Of a stretch of 64,000 nt of DNA, positions 54,193 to 62,613 are shown piece after piece. Location of the stretch: NCBI RefSeq assembly GCF_006540005.1, contig NZ_BJOC01000008.1:1-64000 (forward strand). Reading direction: 5' to 3'. The notes beneath the pieces were generated by a model. That model saw nothing but the letters and a program-made list of their open reading frames with translations. It searched no databases and was not told the origin of the DNA. The DNA is from Halomonas halmophila. GTDB lineage: Bacteria; Pseudomonadota; Gammaproteobacteria; Pseudomonadales; Halomonadaceae. Both the position numbers and the translations under genes were made by a program. The stretch's first letter is position 1; every line of letters begins with the position of its first letter.

Positions 54193-55518
54193 ATGTTTCC
54201 GAAAATTACCCAGATGAAAATCGTGCCGGTGGCCGGCGAGGATGGCTTCCTGCTTAACCTGAGCGGCGGCCATGCCCCCTGGTTCATTCGCTGCGTGCTG
54301 GTGCTGGAGGACGAATCCGGAAACCGCGGAGTCGGCGAGATTCCCTCCAGTGACGGCATCCTCAAGGGGCTGGAGCAATGTCGCGAGCTGGTCGAAGGCT
54401 CGAGGGTCAATGACGTCAAGCAGACTCTGAATCGTGTGCGTCTGCTGCTGGCCCGCAATGGTCGCGAAGAGCGCGGTCGCCAGACCTTCGACCTGCGGGT
54501 CGCGGTGCATGTCATCACGGCGATCGAGTCGGCCCTGTTCGACCTCTTCGGGCAGGCCATGGGTATGCCGGTAGCCGACCTGCTGGGTCAGTATGGCCGG
54601 CAGCGCGACGAAGTGGAGGCGCTCGGCTATCTGTTCCTGCTGGGCGATCCCGACAAGACGGACCTGCCGTACCCGCGTGCCACCGATCCCGTGGATGCCT
54701 GGGACGAGGTGCGTTATCGCGAAGCCATGACCCCCGATGCCGTCGCCGACCTGGCCAAGGCGGCCTATGAGCGTTACGGCTTCCGCGACTTCAAGCTCAA
54801 GGGCGGCGTGCTGCGTGGTGAAGACGAAGCCGACTGCATCCGTGCCCTGCATGAGGCCTTCCCCGATGCGCGCCTGACGCTGGACCCCAACGGTGCCTGG
54901 GGGCTCGACGAGGCGGTGCGTGTGCTCGATCCCGTCAAGCACCTGCTGAGCTATGCCGAGGACCCCTGTGGTCAGGAAGGTGGCTTCTCCGGTCGCGAGA
55001 CCATGGCAGAGTTCAAGAAGCGTACCGGACTGCCTACCGCCACCAACATGATTGCCACCGATTACAAGCAGTTGCAGCTGGCCGTGCAGTTGAACTCGGT
55101 GGATATCCCGCTGGCAGATTGCCACTTCTGGACCATGCAGGGCGCCGTGGCCGTCGGCGAGCTGTGCAACGAATGGGGTATGACCTGGGGCTCGCACAGC
55201 AACAACCATTTCGACATCTCCCTGGCCATGATGACGCACGTGGCGGCGGCCTGCCCGGGCGAGATCACCGCCATCGACACCCACTGGATCTGGCAGGACG
55301 GCCAGCGCATCACCACCGATCCCTTCCTGATTCGTGACGGCAAGCTGCAGGTACCGAAGACGCCGGGCCTGGGTGTCGAACTGGATGATGCCCGACTCAT
55401 GGAAGCGCACGAAAAATACAAGCGCCTCGACGTCACGCAGCGCGACGACGCCATGGCCATGCAATATCTGATCAAGGGCTGGGAGTTCGATCCCAAACGC
55501 CCGGCGCTGGTGCGCTGA
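54193..55518 (+). CDS. gudD: Glucarate dehydratase
   Basis: A 441-residue enolase-superfamily enzyme that dehydrates D-glucarate (and L-idarate) to 5-dehydro-4-deoxyglucarate. The catalytic K-x-K is Lys201/Lys203 (FKLKGG). Metal ligands are in LDPNGAW, EDPCG and ATNM, and the His base in [10 protein letters not shown]. Length and opening ([24 protein letters not shown]) match GudD. ACGAGG lies nine bases upstream in the loop of a small ATATTG/CAATAT hairpin, which could modulate translation. It is linked with garD. Confidence 0.95.
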   Translation: MFPKITQMKIVPVAGEDGFLLNLSGGHAPWFIRCVLVLEDESGNRGVGEIPSSDGILKGLEQCRELVEGSRVNDVKQTLNRVRLLLARNGREERGRQTFDLRVAVHVITAIESALFDLFGQAMGMPVADLLGQYGRQRDEVEALGYLFLLGDPDKTDLPYPRATDPVDAWDEVRYREAMTPDAVADLAKAAYERYGFRDFKLKGGVLRGEDEADCIRALHEAFPDARLTLDPNGAWGLDEAVRVLDPVKHLLSYAEDPCGQEGGFSGRETMAEFKKRTGLPTATNMIATDYKQLQLAVQLNSVDIPLADCHFWTMQGAVAVGELCNEWGMTWGSHSNNHFDISLAMMTHVAAACPGEITAIDTHWIWQDGQRITTDPFLIRDGKLQVPKTPGLGVELDDARLMEAHEKYKRLDVTQRDDAMAMQYLIKGWEFDPKRPALVR

Positions 55519-55617
55519 CACCAGACCCAAGAGGCGGCACGAGCAATGCCGCCGACTGTTTCCGGGTGATACGGCGCTAGGCGCGGTATTACCGCTTCCC
55601 TCGACAGGAGAGATATG

Positions 55618-57195
55618 ATGACACTCGAAGGCAAGCAACTGATTGGCGCTCAGGCCGTTGCGGCCGAAGGCGCACTGATTCATGCGGTGAACCCCTCCAC
55701 CAACGAGCGTCTGGACCCGGGGTACGCGGCGGGTAGCAAGGCCGAAGTCGAGCGTGCCTGTGATTTGGCCTGGACGGCCTTCGACCAGTATCGCGAAACG
55801 GGCCTGGAAGAGCGGGCCAGCTTTCTCGAGGCCATTGCCGATGAGATCGAGGCCATCGGCGAGCCGCTGATCGAGCGCGCCATGGCCGAATCCGGCTTGC
55901 CGCAGGCGCGTATTCAGGGCGAGCGTGGCCGTACCTGCGGCCAGCTGCGCCTGTTCGCCGGCGTGGTGCGTGCCGGCGAGTGGCTCGATGTGCGGATCGA
56001 CCCGGCACTGCCGGAACGCCAGCCGATGCCGCGGGTCGACCTGCGTCAGCGTCATGTCGCCTTGGGGCCGGTGGCGGTATTCGGTGCCTCCAATTTCCCG
56101 CTGGCTTTCTCCGTCGCCGGTGGTGACACGGCCTCCGCGCTGGCCGCGGGCTGCCCGGTCGTGGTCAAGGCCCACTCCGCGCATCCGGGAACGTCCGAGC
56201 TGGTCGGTCGGGCCATCCAGAGAGCGGTGGAGAAGTGCGAGCTGCCTGAAGGCGTGTTCTCCCTGTTGTATGGTTCCGGTCGTGAAGTCGGCCAGGGCCT
56301 GGTGACCGACTCGCGTATCAAGGCGGTCGGCTTCACGGGCTCGCGCTCCGGCGGCACGGCGCTGGTACAGGCGGCGCAGTCGCGTCCCGAGCCGATTCCG
56401 GTCTATGCCGAAATGAGCTCGATCAACCCGGTCTTCCTGCTTCCGGCCGCGCTTCAGTCGCGTGCCGCCGAGCTGGGCGAGGCCTTTGTCGCCTCGCTGA
56501 ATCTGGGCGCCGGTCAGTTCTGCACCAACCCCGGGCTGGTCATCGCCGAGAAGGGCGAAGGACTGAACAACTTCCTGGCCGCCGCCGGCGAGGCCGTGCA
56601 GGGCGCCGCGTCGCACACCATGCTGACGCCGGGCATTCACGACGCCTACAACAAGGGCGTTGATGCCCTGGTCAGCAATGACAAGGCGCGTGAAATCGCA
56701 CGCGGGCCGGCGGGTGACGGTGACAACCAGTGCCAGGCCGGCCTGTTCGCGGCCTCCGCCGCGGATTTCCTGTCCGACGAATCGCTGCAGGCCGAGGTCT
56801 TTGGTGCCACCTCGCTGGTCATCGAGTGTGCCGACCAGGACGAGGTCAAGCGGGTAGCCGAACACCTGGAAGGTCAGCTAACGGCGACCCTGCAGATGGA
56901 CGATGCCGATGCCGAAGCCGCTCGCGCGCTGCTGCCGGTGCTCGAGCGTCGGGCGGGTCGCGTCATGGCCAACGGCTGGCCGACCGGCGTCGAGGTCTGC
57001 CACGCCATGGTGCACGGCGGCCCCTATCCGGCGACCTCGGACTCGCGCACCACCTCGGTGGGCAGTGCCGCCATCTATCGCTTCCTGCGTCCGGTCTGCT
57101 ACCAGAACCTGCCCGAGGCCCTGCTGCCCGAGGCCCTCAAGGACAGCAACCCGGCCGGCGTCAGCCGCCTGGTGGACGGAAAGCGCGAAGCATAA
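55618..57195 (+). CDS. 2-oxoglutarate semialdehyde (2,5-dioxovalerate) dehydrogenase
   Basis: A 525-residue NADP-type aldehyde dehydrogenase that oxidises 2,5-dioxopentanoate, the KdgD product, to 2-oxoglutarate. The catalytic cysteine is Cys302 ([10 protein letters not shown]) and the general base Glu265 (YAEMSSINP). [17 protein letters not shown] and [15 protein letters not shown] mark the KGSALDH type III subgroup. AGGAGAG lies five bases before ATG 55618; ATG 55615 is too close. It completes the route from hexarates to the TCA cycle. Strong terminator downstream. Confidence 0.92.
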   Translation: MTLEGKQLIGAQAVAAEGALIHAVNPSTNERLDPGYAAGSKAEVERACDLAWTAFDQYRETGLEERASFLEAIADEIEAIGEPLIERAMAESGLPQARIQGERGRTCGQLRLFAGVVRAGEWLDVRIDPALPERQPMPRVDLRQRHVALGPVAVFGASNFPLAFSVAGGDTASALAAGCPVVVKAHSAHPGTSELVGRAIQRAVEKCELPEGVFSLLYGSGREVGQGLVTDSRIKAVGFTGSRSGGTALVQAAQSRPEPIPVYAEMSSINPVFLLPAALQSRAAELGEAFVASLNLGAGQFCTNPGLVIAEKGEGLNNFLAAAGEAVQGAASHTMLTPGIHDAYNKGVDALVSNDKAREIARGPAGDGDNQCQAGLFAASAADFLSDESLQAEVFGATSLVIECADQDEVKRVAEHLEGQLTATLQMDDADAEAARALLPVLERRAGRVMANGWPTGVEVCHAMVHGGPYPATSDSRTTSVGSAAIYRFLRPVCYQNLPEALLPEALKDSNPAGVSRLVDGKREA

Positions 57196-57229
57196 AGCCA
57201 GATACCCAGCTGGATAATCGTCAAGCATT

Positions 57230-57253
57230 GGCGGCCTGCGGGCCGCCTTTTTT
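57230..57253 (+). terminator. Rho-independent terminator of the garD-gudD-aldehyde dehydrogenase unit
   Basis: GGCGGCC-TGCG-GGCCGCC followed by TTTTTT, 34 bases after the aldehyde dehydrogenase stop codon. Confidence 0.93.
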
Positions 57254-57367
57254 ATGTGACCCGATGGCGTTGACTCGCCGGACTGAGAAGCCGGCTCCGG
57301 AAGGCTTTCAATGGTGCACGTCGGCCTTCTCGGGAGGGTAGAGCAAGCTGATAACAGGAGATATGCC

Positions 57368-58594
57368 ATGACCTCTGATGCGCCGGTAGCGAGCACGCCC
57401 CCGCATGCGCCGCCCAAAGTCGCCTGGTGGGTGGCACGGCGACTCTCGCGGATCCTGTGTCTCGATGACTTCGAGCCGGTGGCCAAACGTCACCTGCCGA
57501 GACCGCTCTTTGGTTATGTCGCGGGTGCTGTGGAAACCCAGGCGTCCTACCGCGACAACCGTGCGGTCTTTGACGAGCTTGGCTTTCAGCACCGAGTGTT
57601 GCGTGATGTCAGCCAACGCCAGTCCTCGATCTCGCTGCTGGGGAGGCGTTATTCAGCACCCTTCGGTATTGCGCCGATGGGCATATGCTCGCTGACCGGG
57701 TATCGAGGGGATCTGGCGCTGGCCCGGGCCGCCGCTCGGGCCGGCATCCCGATGATCCTCAGCGGCTCGTCCCTGATCCGCCTCGAGGAAGTCATGGCGC
57801 AAGCGCCGGATACCTGGTTCCAGGCCTACTTGCCCGCCGAGTCGTCGCAGATTGATTCCTTGCTCGACCGTGTGGCTCGGGCCGGCGTCGAGACACTGGT
57901 CGTCACGGTGGATTCGGCCGTCGTTCCGAATCGCGAGAACAATCTGCGTAACGGTTTTCGTACGCCCTTGCGCCCGAGCCCACGACTGTTCTGGGATGGC
58001 TTGACGCATCCGCGCTGGAGCCTGGGAACCTTGTTGCGCACCTGGGTGCGCCATGGCATGCCGCACTTCGAAAACAATACTGCGGAGCGTGGTGCCGCCA
58101 TTATATCCAGACACGTCCAGCGTGATTTTTCCGGACGTGAGCATCTCGACTGGTCCGAGTTGCAGCGTATTCGCCAGCGTTGGCAAGGGCGCCTGGTCAT
58201 CAAGGGGCTGCTGAACCCGGAGGACGTTGCCAAGGCACGAGCGCATGGTGCCGATGGAGTGATTCTTTCCAACCACGGTGGACGTCAGCTGGATGGTGCT
58301 GTATCGCCGATGCGCACCCTGCCCGCGGCACTGGAGGTAGCGGGTGACATGTCGGTGATGATTGATAGTGGCTTCCGGCGTGGCTCCGATGTGCTCAAGG
58401 CGCTGGCCCTGGGGGCGAGCTGTGCCTTCATCGGGCGACCCTTTAACTATGCGGCTGCCATTGGTGAAGAAGGTGGCGTGGATCACGCCATTCATTTATT
58501 GATGGACGAGATTCGCGCCGATATGGGCATGCTGGGGATCAACCGGCTGGAGGAGCTCGAATCGGATGCCCTGATCAACCTGGCTCGGCCATGA
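57368..58594 (+). CDS. FMN-dependent alpha-hydroxyacid dehydrogenase (LldD-like)
   Basis: A 408-residue FMN TIM-barrel enzyme of the L-lactate/mandelate dehydrogenase and glycolate oxidase family. Seen: DFEPVAKRHLPRPLFGYVAGAVE at the start, FGIAPMGICSLTGYRGDLALARAA, LVVTVDSAVVPNRENNLRNGF, the substrate lysine in LVIKGLL and the catalytic histidine/arginine in N-H-G-G-R-Q-L-D-G. The enzyme oxidises a 2-hydroxyacid to a 2-oxoacid. The substrate is unknown; lactate, glycolate or an aldonate are possible. AGGAG lies seven bases before ATG 57368. Preceded by a terminator, so it has its own promoter. Confidence 0.88.
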   Translation: MTSDAPVASTPPHAPPKVAWWVARRLSRILCLDDFEPVAKRHLPRPLFGYVAGAVETQASYRDNRAVFDELGFQHRVLRDVSQRQSSISLLGRRYSAPFGIAPMGICSLTGYRGDLALARAAARAGIPMILSGSSLIRLEEVMAQAPDTWFQAYLPAESSQIDSLLDRVARAGVETLVVTVDSAVVPNRENNLRNGFRTPLRPSPRLFWDGLTHPRWSLGTLLRTWVRHGMPHFENNTAERGAAIISRHVQRDFSGREHLDWSELQRIRQRWQGRLVIKGLLNPEDVAKARAHGADGVILSNHGGRQLDGAVSPMRTLPAALEVAGDMSVMIDSGFRRGSDVLKALALGASCAFIGRPFNYAAAIGEEGGVDHAIHLLMDEIRADMGMLGINRLEELESDALINLARP

Positions 58595-58664
58595 GGAGGC
58601 GTACAGGGCCTGGAGCACGAGCCAGTGCAATACCGAGCCATGCATGCCCGTCTGCCGATTGGGG

Positions 58665-59225
58665 TCATATCAGCCCCAGCAGCAGGCCCCCGGAGATCCC
58701 GATGATCAAGGGGTTGGTCGCCACATCCTTGAGAATGGCCCCGGGGTGGGAATTGACCAGCGGGCTGTAGACGGCCAGCACGATGGCCGACAGTACCAGG
58801 TTGAGCATGATGATGCCGCCCGCCATGACGCCACCCAGGGAAAGCCCCAGCTCACCGTACATGCTGGTCGCCAGGGCCAGCCCCATGATGCCGCAGTTGC
58901 CGCGAAATGCCGCCTGAACGTAGACGCCACGTTGTTGCCGGGGGCAGCGGTATAGCGACCAGGCCCAGATCAGCACGAACATCAGCGCTGAAATGATCAG
59001 GTAATACACCACCAGTCCGAGCTGGAAGTCCTCACCGGGTTCGGCACGCAGAATGCTCAGGAAAAGCAGGGCCGGCATGGTGACCTTGAATACCAGACTG
59101 GAGGCGGTATTGATGAAGGCCTGATCGATCCAGCCCAGGCGTTTCAGCAGGACTCCCATGAACACCATGGTGAATACCGGCAGGCTGACATTCAGTGTAT
59201 CGAGCAGCAGGTGAGTCATTGGCAT
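58665..59225 (-). pseudogene. Truncated AEC family permease
   Basis: About 186 residues that match the N-terminal 58% of the AEC permease at 45932-46891 (VSLPVFTMVFMGVLLKRLGWIDQAFINTAS, RGNCGIMGLALATSMYG). The frame ends after ISGGLLLGLI. Roughly 130 C-terminal residues are missing, and only 70 bases separate the stop from the FMN dehydrogenase gene, so the 3' part was deleted rather than frameshifted. Five membrane helices cannot form the full carrier. Its promoter side still carries operator-like site C. Confidence 0.8.
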
Positions 59226-59303
59226 CTTGTCCTGATGCGGAAGATCGGCATTGTGACGGGACATGAGGGGCAGCAGGCTGCGACCGCCTGGCATGGCAGC
59301 ATA

Positions 59304-59321
59304 ATTGTACGATATATGATG
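59304..59321. promoter_or_regulatory. Operator-like site C
   Basis: ATTGTACGATATATGATG, related to sites A and B (TTGTAyGA-N2-TATGA core retained, last two bases different). It lies about 80 bases upstream of the truncated AEC gene, in the 465-base gene-free gap 59226-59690. Confidence 0.45.
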
Positions 59322-59454
59322 ATTGTCGGCACGTCCGCATGGTTCGCTGGCGAGCCTGTCTGGTTCGGGTAGCCACCAGCCGGCGACTGGAGGAGAAGCG
59401 GAAGCAAGGCGGGGATGGCCGATAGCACTTTAGTCTCAAAGTGGTCGGGAAGGC

Positions 59455-59505
59455 TTGTAAGGTGCACGGAGACTGACTAACTTGTCATTCATATGATGTA
59501 TTACC
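59455..59505 (+). promoter_or_regulatory. Promoter with operator-like site D before the TRAP operon
   Basis: TTGTAA (59455-59460), a 17-base spacer and TAACTT (59478-59483) are followed by TTCATATGATGTATTACC (59488-59505), which matches site B at 14 of 18 positions. The -10-like TAACTT is identical to that before kdgD. The rest of the gap to dctP (59506-59690) holds a leader without a visible gene or terminator. Confidence 0.55.
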
Positions 59506-59690
59506 AGTTAAGTTCTGCCGTCATGTCCGAGCGGAGATTCTGGTAATCCGTCAGAAAAGGCATTCAAGACATTCGCTTAGACGTGTGTCCCTTGATGATA
59601 AAAGACGCCCCGAACGGCTTTGGTAACAGAGCACAGGGGCATCAGAACAAGCACAATGATTGACCATATCCTACTCGGATGGAGCGAGCC

Positions 59691-60695
59691 ATGCTGACCA
59701 ACAAGACAACGAATTTCCGTCATTGCTTGAAGCTCACCACCGCCACGGGCCTTCTGGCCATGGTGGCCTTACCTGCCCAGGCAGAACAGTGGCGGGGCTG
59801 GAACATCCACCCGCCTGGCTACCCCAACAGTGTGGCCCTGGAAAGCTTTGCCGAGGAGGTGGCCGAGAAGACGGAAGGGCGCGTTGAACCCAAGGTCTAC
59901 CACAATGCCGTGCTGGGTGATCAACCGGATGCTATCGAGCAGACGCGAAGTGGGGCTCTGGATTTTGCCAACTTCAATATGGGACCTATGGGACCCATTG
60001 TACCGGCAACCAACGTCCTGTCATTGCCGTTCATCTTCAGCAGTCCCGAAGATATGTACCGCATCATGGATGGGGAAATCGGTGAGCGTTTCGCGGATGC
60101 ACTGGCCGACAAGAACCTGATTGCGCTTTCCTGGTTCGGCTCTGGTGCGCGGAGTCTGTACAACACGGATCATCCGGTGACATCCCCCGAGGATGTGGAC
60201 GGGCTCAAGGTCCGCGTGATGAACAACGACCTCTATGTGCAGATGATCGACGAGCTGGGCGGCAACGCCACGCCGATGGCTTACAGTGAGGTCTACCAGT
60301 CGCTGAAAACCGGTGTCATTGACGGTGCCGAAAACAACTATCCGTCCTACGAATCCAGTGGTCATTATGAAGTTGCCCAATATTACTCCCTGACCGAGCA
60401 TCTGATACTGCCCGAGTGCTTGTGTATCGCCAAATCCACCTGGACCGAATTGTCCGAGGAAGATCAGGGCATTGTCCGTGAAGCAGCGGAAAACGCGGCT
60501 CAGGAGCAACGCAAGCTCTGGGAGGAGCAGGCACAGAAAAGCCGAGAAATGGTGCTGGAATCCGGTGTGAAAATCAACGAAGTCGATGATAAATCTGTCT
60601 TTCAGGAGAAAATGCAGCCGATTTATGATGCCTTCATTCAGGAACATCCGGACCTCGAAAGCCTGGTAAGCGATATTCAGAACGCGCAGAAATAG
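59691..60695 (+). CDS. TRAP transporter substrate-binding protein (DctP family)
   Basis: A 334-residue periplasmic receptor. The signal peptide LTTATGLLAMVALPAQA is cleaved near residue 32. The DctP fold is clear, with the conserved ligand-binding arginine in GLKVRVMNN and the following TPMAYSEVYQSLKTGVIDGAENN signature. Members next to uronate and hexarate genes commonly bind sugar acids such as glucuronate or galacturonate. GGAG lies about seven bases before ATG 59691. It is the first gene of a dctPQM operon and is separated from dctQ by a perfect 30-bp palindrome. Confidence 0.93.
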   Translation: MLTNKTTNFRHCLKLTTATGLLAMVALPAQAEQWRGWNIHPPGYPNSVALESFAEEVAEKTEGRVEPKVYHNAVLGDQPDAIEQTRSGALDFANFNMGPMGPIVPATNVLSLPFIFSSPEDMYRIMDGEIGERFADALADKNLIALSWFGSGARSLYNTDHPVTSPEDVDGLKVRVMNNDLYVQMIDELGGNATPMAYSEVYQSLKTGVIDGAENNYPSYESSGHYEVAQYYSLTEHLILPECLCIAKSTWTELSEEDQGIVREAAENAAQEQRKLWEEQAQKSREMVLESGVKINEVDDKSVFQEKMQPIYDAFIQEHPDLESLVSDIQNAQK

Positions 60696-60713
60696 TGCCG
60701 TCCACACCATGCC

Positions 60714-60743
60714 GAGCCCCGGTCGGCGCGCCGACCGGGGCTC
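60714..60743 (+). terminator. Perfect 30-bp palindrome between dctP and dctQ
   Basis: Two exactly complementary 15-base arms meet at 60728/60729; the left arm begins GAGCCCCGGTCGG. RNA would form a very stable GC-rich hairpin. It is followed by CTCGAAGGGG, not a U-tract, so it probably protects the dctP message or causes partial termination rather than complete arrest. Confidence 0.85.
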
Positions 60744-60762
60744 CTCGAAGGGGTCAGAAACC

Positions 60763-61296
60763 GTGAGTGATTATTCCGATCAACCCGAGGTTCCGCCCGA
60801 GGAACAGGCTGCGCGCTCTGCCGTCGACCGTGTGCTTGATGGCATGGCGCAACTCTGCATTATCGTCTCCGGCATTCTGCTCGTTTTCTTGATTGCTTCG
60901 TTCGGCTGGCTGGTCTTCGGGCGTTACGTCCTCAACGATACGCCGACCTGGGTTGAACAGACCTCGTTGCTGATCGTCATCTATGTAACTTTCCTGGGTG
61001 CCGCCGCCGGGGTGCGCAACAAGTCCCACCTGAGCATCGACTTCATTCGGGAGGGACTGCCGACCGTGCCGCGTAGCCTGATGCGGCTGGTGGCGGATCT
61101 GTTCGTGGTGGCCTTTGGCGTTTTCATGGCATGGCAGGGCTACATCATGGTGCTCGACAATCTGAGTCGGCCGATTCCGATGATCGGTCTTTCCGAGAGC
61201 TGGCGCGCCGCGCCGATGGTGGTCAGTGGGCTGCTGATGGTGCTGTTCTCGGTGGTCAATATCGTGCAGCGTCTCATGACACCAGGGGAGACGTGA
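60763..61296 (+). CDS. TRAP transporter small permease (DctQ family)
   Basis: A 177-residue membrane protein with four hydrophobic segments: LCIIVSGILLVFLIASFGWLVFGRYVL, LLIVIYVTFLGAAAGVR, LFVVAFGVFMAWQGYIMVL and MVVSGLLMVLFSVVNIV. It has the DctQ signature of W-V-E-Q followed by H-L-S-I-D. The GTG at 60763 is chosen, nine bases after AAGGGG; no ATG fits. It is the small subunit that pairs with DctM. It follows the 30-bp palindrome and ends three bases before dctM. Confidence 0.9.
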   Translation: MSDYSDQPEVPPEEQAARSAVDRVLDGMAQLCIIVSGILLVFLIASFGWLVFGRYVLNDTPTWVEQTSLLIVIYVTFLGAAAGVRNKSHLSIDFIREGLPTVPRSLMRLVADLFVVAFGVFMAWQGYIMVLDNLSRPIPMIGLSESWRAAPMVVSGLLMVLFSVVNIVQRLMTPGET

Positions 61297-61299
61297 ACC

Positions 61300-62580
61300 A
61301 TGGGCCTGATACTACTCTTTGGCGTCTTCTTTCTCGGTCTGATCGTCGGTGCGCCCGTGGCATTTGCCGTCGGCCTGGCCTCGATCGTGACCTTCCTCTA
61401 CGAGGGGCTGCCGCTCTTCGTCGGCTTTCAGCGCATTCTGTCCGGTATCTCGGTGTTTTCGCTGCTGGCCATCCCTTTCTTCATATTCGCTGGCGAGTTG
61501 ATGCTGCATGGTGGCATCTCCAATCGCCTGGTGCGTCTCGCCTCGGCAGCGGTGGGGCGGATTCGCGGCGGCCTGGGACTGGTGAATGTCTCGTCGTCGA
61601 TGCTGTTCGGGGGCATTTCCGGGTCGGCTGTTGCCGATACCTCGGCACTGGGGTCGATTCTGGTGCCGGTCATGAAGGAAAAGGGCTACGACGCCGACTA
61701 TGCCGTCAATGTCACTGTCACCTCGTCGGTTGCCGGGGTGGTCATTCCGCCCAGTCACAACATGATTCTTTATGCTGTCGCGGCAGGCGGCGGGATCTCG
61801 GTGACCCAGTTGTTCATCGCCGGCATCGTCCCCGGCATTCTGATGTGCCTCGCCCTGGCGGTTGCCGCCTATGTGGTGGCCGTCAAGAGAGGATATGCCG
61901 GTGAGGAGTTCCCCGGCTGGAGCGCGTTGATCATCAGCTTTGCGGCGGCGCTGCCGGGTCTGCTGACGGCGGTCATCATCGTTGGTGGCGTGCTCTCGGG
62001 CATCCTGACCGTGACCGAGTCCGGTGCCTTCGGGGCGATCTATGCCATCGTCATCACGGGGCTGGTCTATCGCGAGCTGACCTGGCACTCCTTCAAGAAG
62101 GCGGTCTATCAGTCGGTGCGCACGACCTCGCTGGTGATGATTCTGGTCGGGTGCGCCTCGGCCTTCTCCTACCTGCTCGCCTTGTACAGTGTCCCTGAAA
62201 TGCTGAGTGAGGCGCTGCTGGCCATCTCCGACAACCCCTACGTCATCCTGCTGATGCTCAACCTGCTGTTGCTGGGTCTCGGCATGATCATGGACATGGC
62301 GGCGCTGATTCTTATCTGCACGCCGATCTTCCTGCCGGTTGCCATGCAGTTCGGCATGGACCCCATTCAGTTCGGCATCATCCTGATGATCAATCTGGGA
62401 TTGGGGCTGTGCACACCGCCGGTCGGGTCCTGTCTGTTTGTCGGCAGCGTCATCGGCAAGATCAAGATGGAGCAGACGGTGCGCACCATCTGGCCCTTCT
62501 ATCTGGCGCTGTTCGCCGTGCTGATGCTGGTGACCTATGTGCCCGCGGTATCGCTGATGCTGCCGTCCTTCTTCCAGTAA
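61300..62580 (+). CDS. TRAP transporter large permease (DctM family)
   Basis: A 426-residue permease with about 12 hydrophobic segments. The DctM features are FFLGLIVGAPVAFAVGLAS, the paired SGSAVADTSALGSILVPVMKEKGYDADYA and VVIPPSHNMILYAVAAGG motifs, and GLCTPPVGSCLFVGS near the end. It uses a sodium or proton gradient to move the acid captured by DctP. It starts three bases after dctQ with GGGGAG about 12 bases upstream, and precedes the cycloisomerase gene by 33 bases, so transport and catabolic genes share one transcript. Confidence 0.95.
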   Translation: MGLILLFGVFFLGLIVGAPVAFAVGLASIVTFLYEGLPLFVGFQRILSGISVFSLLAIPFFIFAGELMLHGGISNRLVRLASAAVGRIRGGLGLVNVSSSMLFGGISGSAVADTSALGSILVPVMKEKGYDADYAVNVTVTSSVAGVVIPPSHNMILYAVAAGGGISVTQLFIAGIVPGILMCLALAVAAYVVAVKRGYAGEEFPGWSALIISFAAALPGLLTAVIIVGGVLSGILTVTESGAFGAIYAIVITGLVYRELTWHSFKKAVYQSVRTTSLVMILVGCASAFSYLLALYSVPEMLSEALLAISDNPYVILLMLNLLLLGLGMIMDMAALILICTPIFLPVAMQFGMDPIQFGIILMINLGLGLCTPPVGSCLFVGSVIGKIKMEQTVRTIWPFYLALFAVLMLVTYVPAVSLMLPSFFQ

Positions 62581-62613
62581 CGCTGCTCGTACCCGTTGGG
62601 ACAGGAAATCACA

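Noticed and set aside
54151-56865. A 904-codon minus-strand frame opposite gudD and the aldehyde dehydrogenase
   Set aside because: Antisense shadow of two clear enzymes; no motifs, no ribosome-binding site, and it crosses an intergenic gap.
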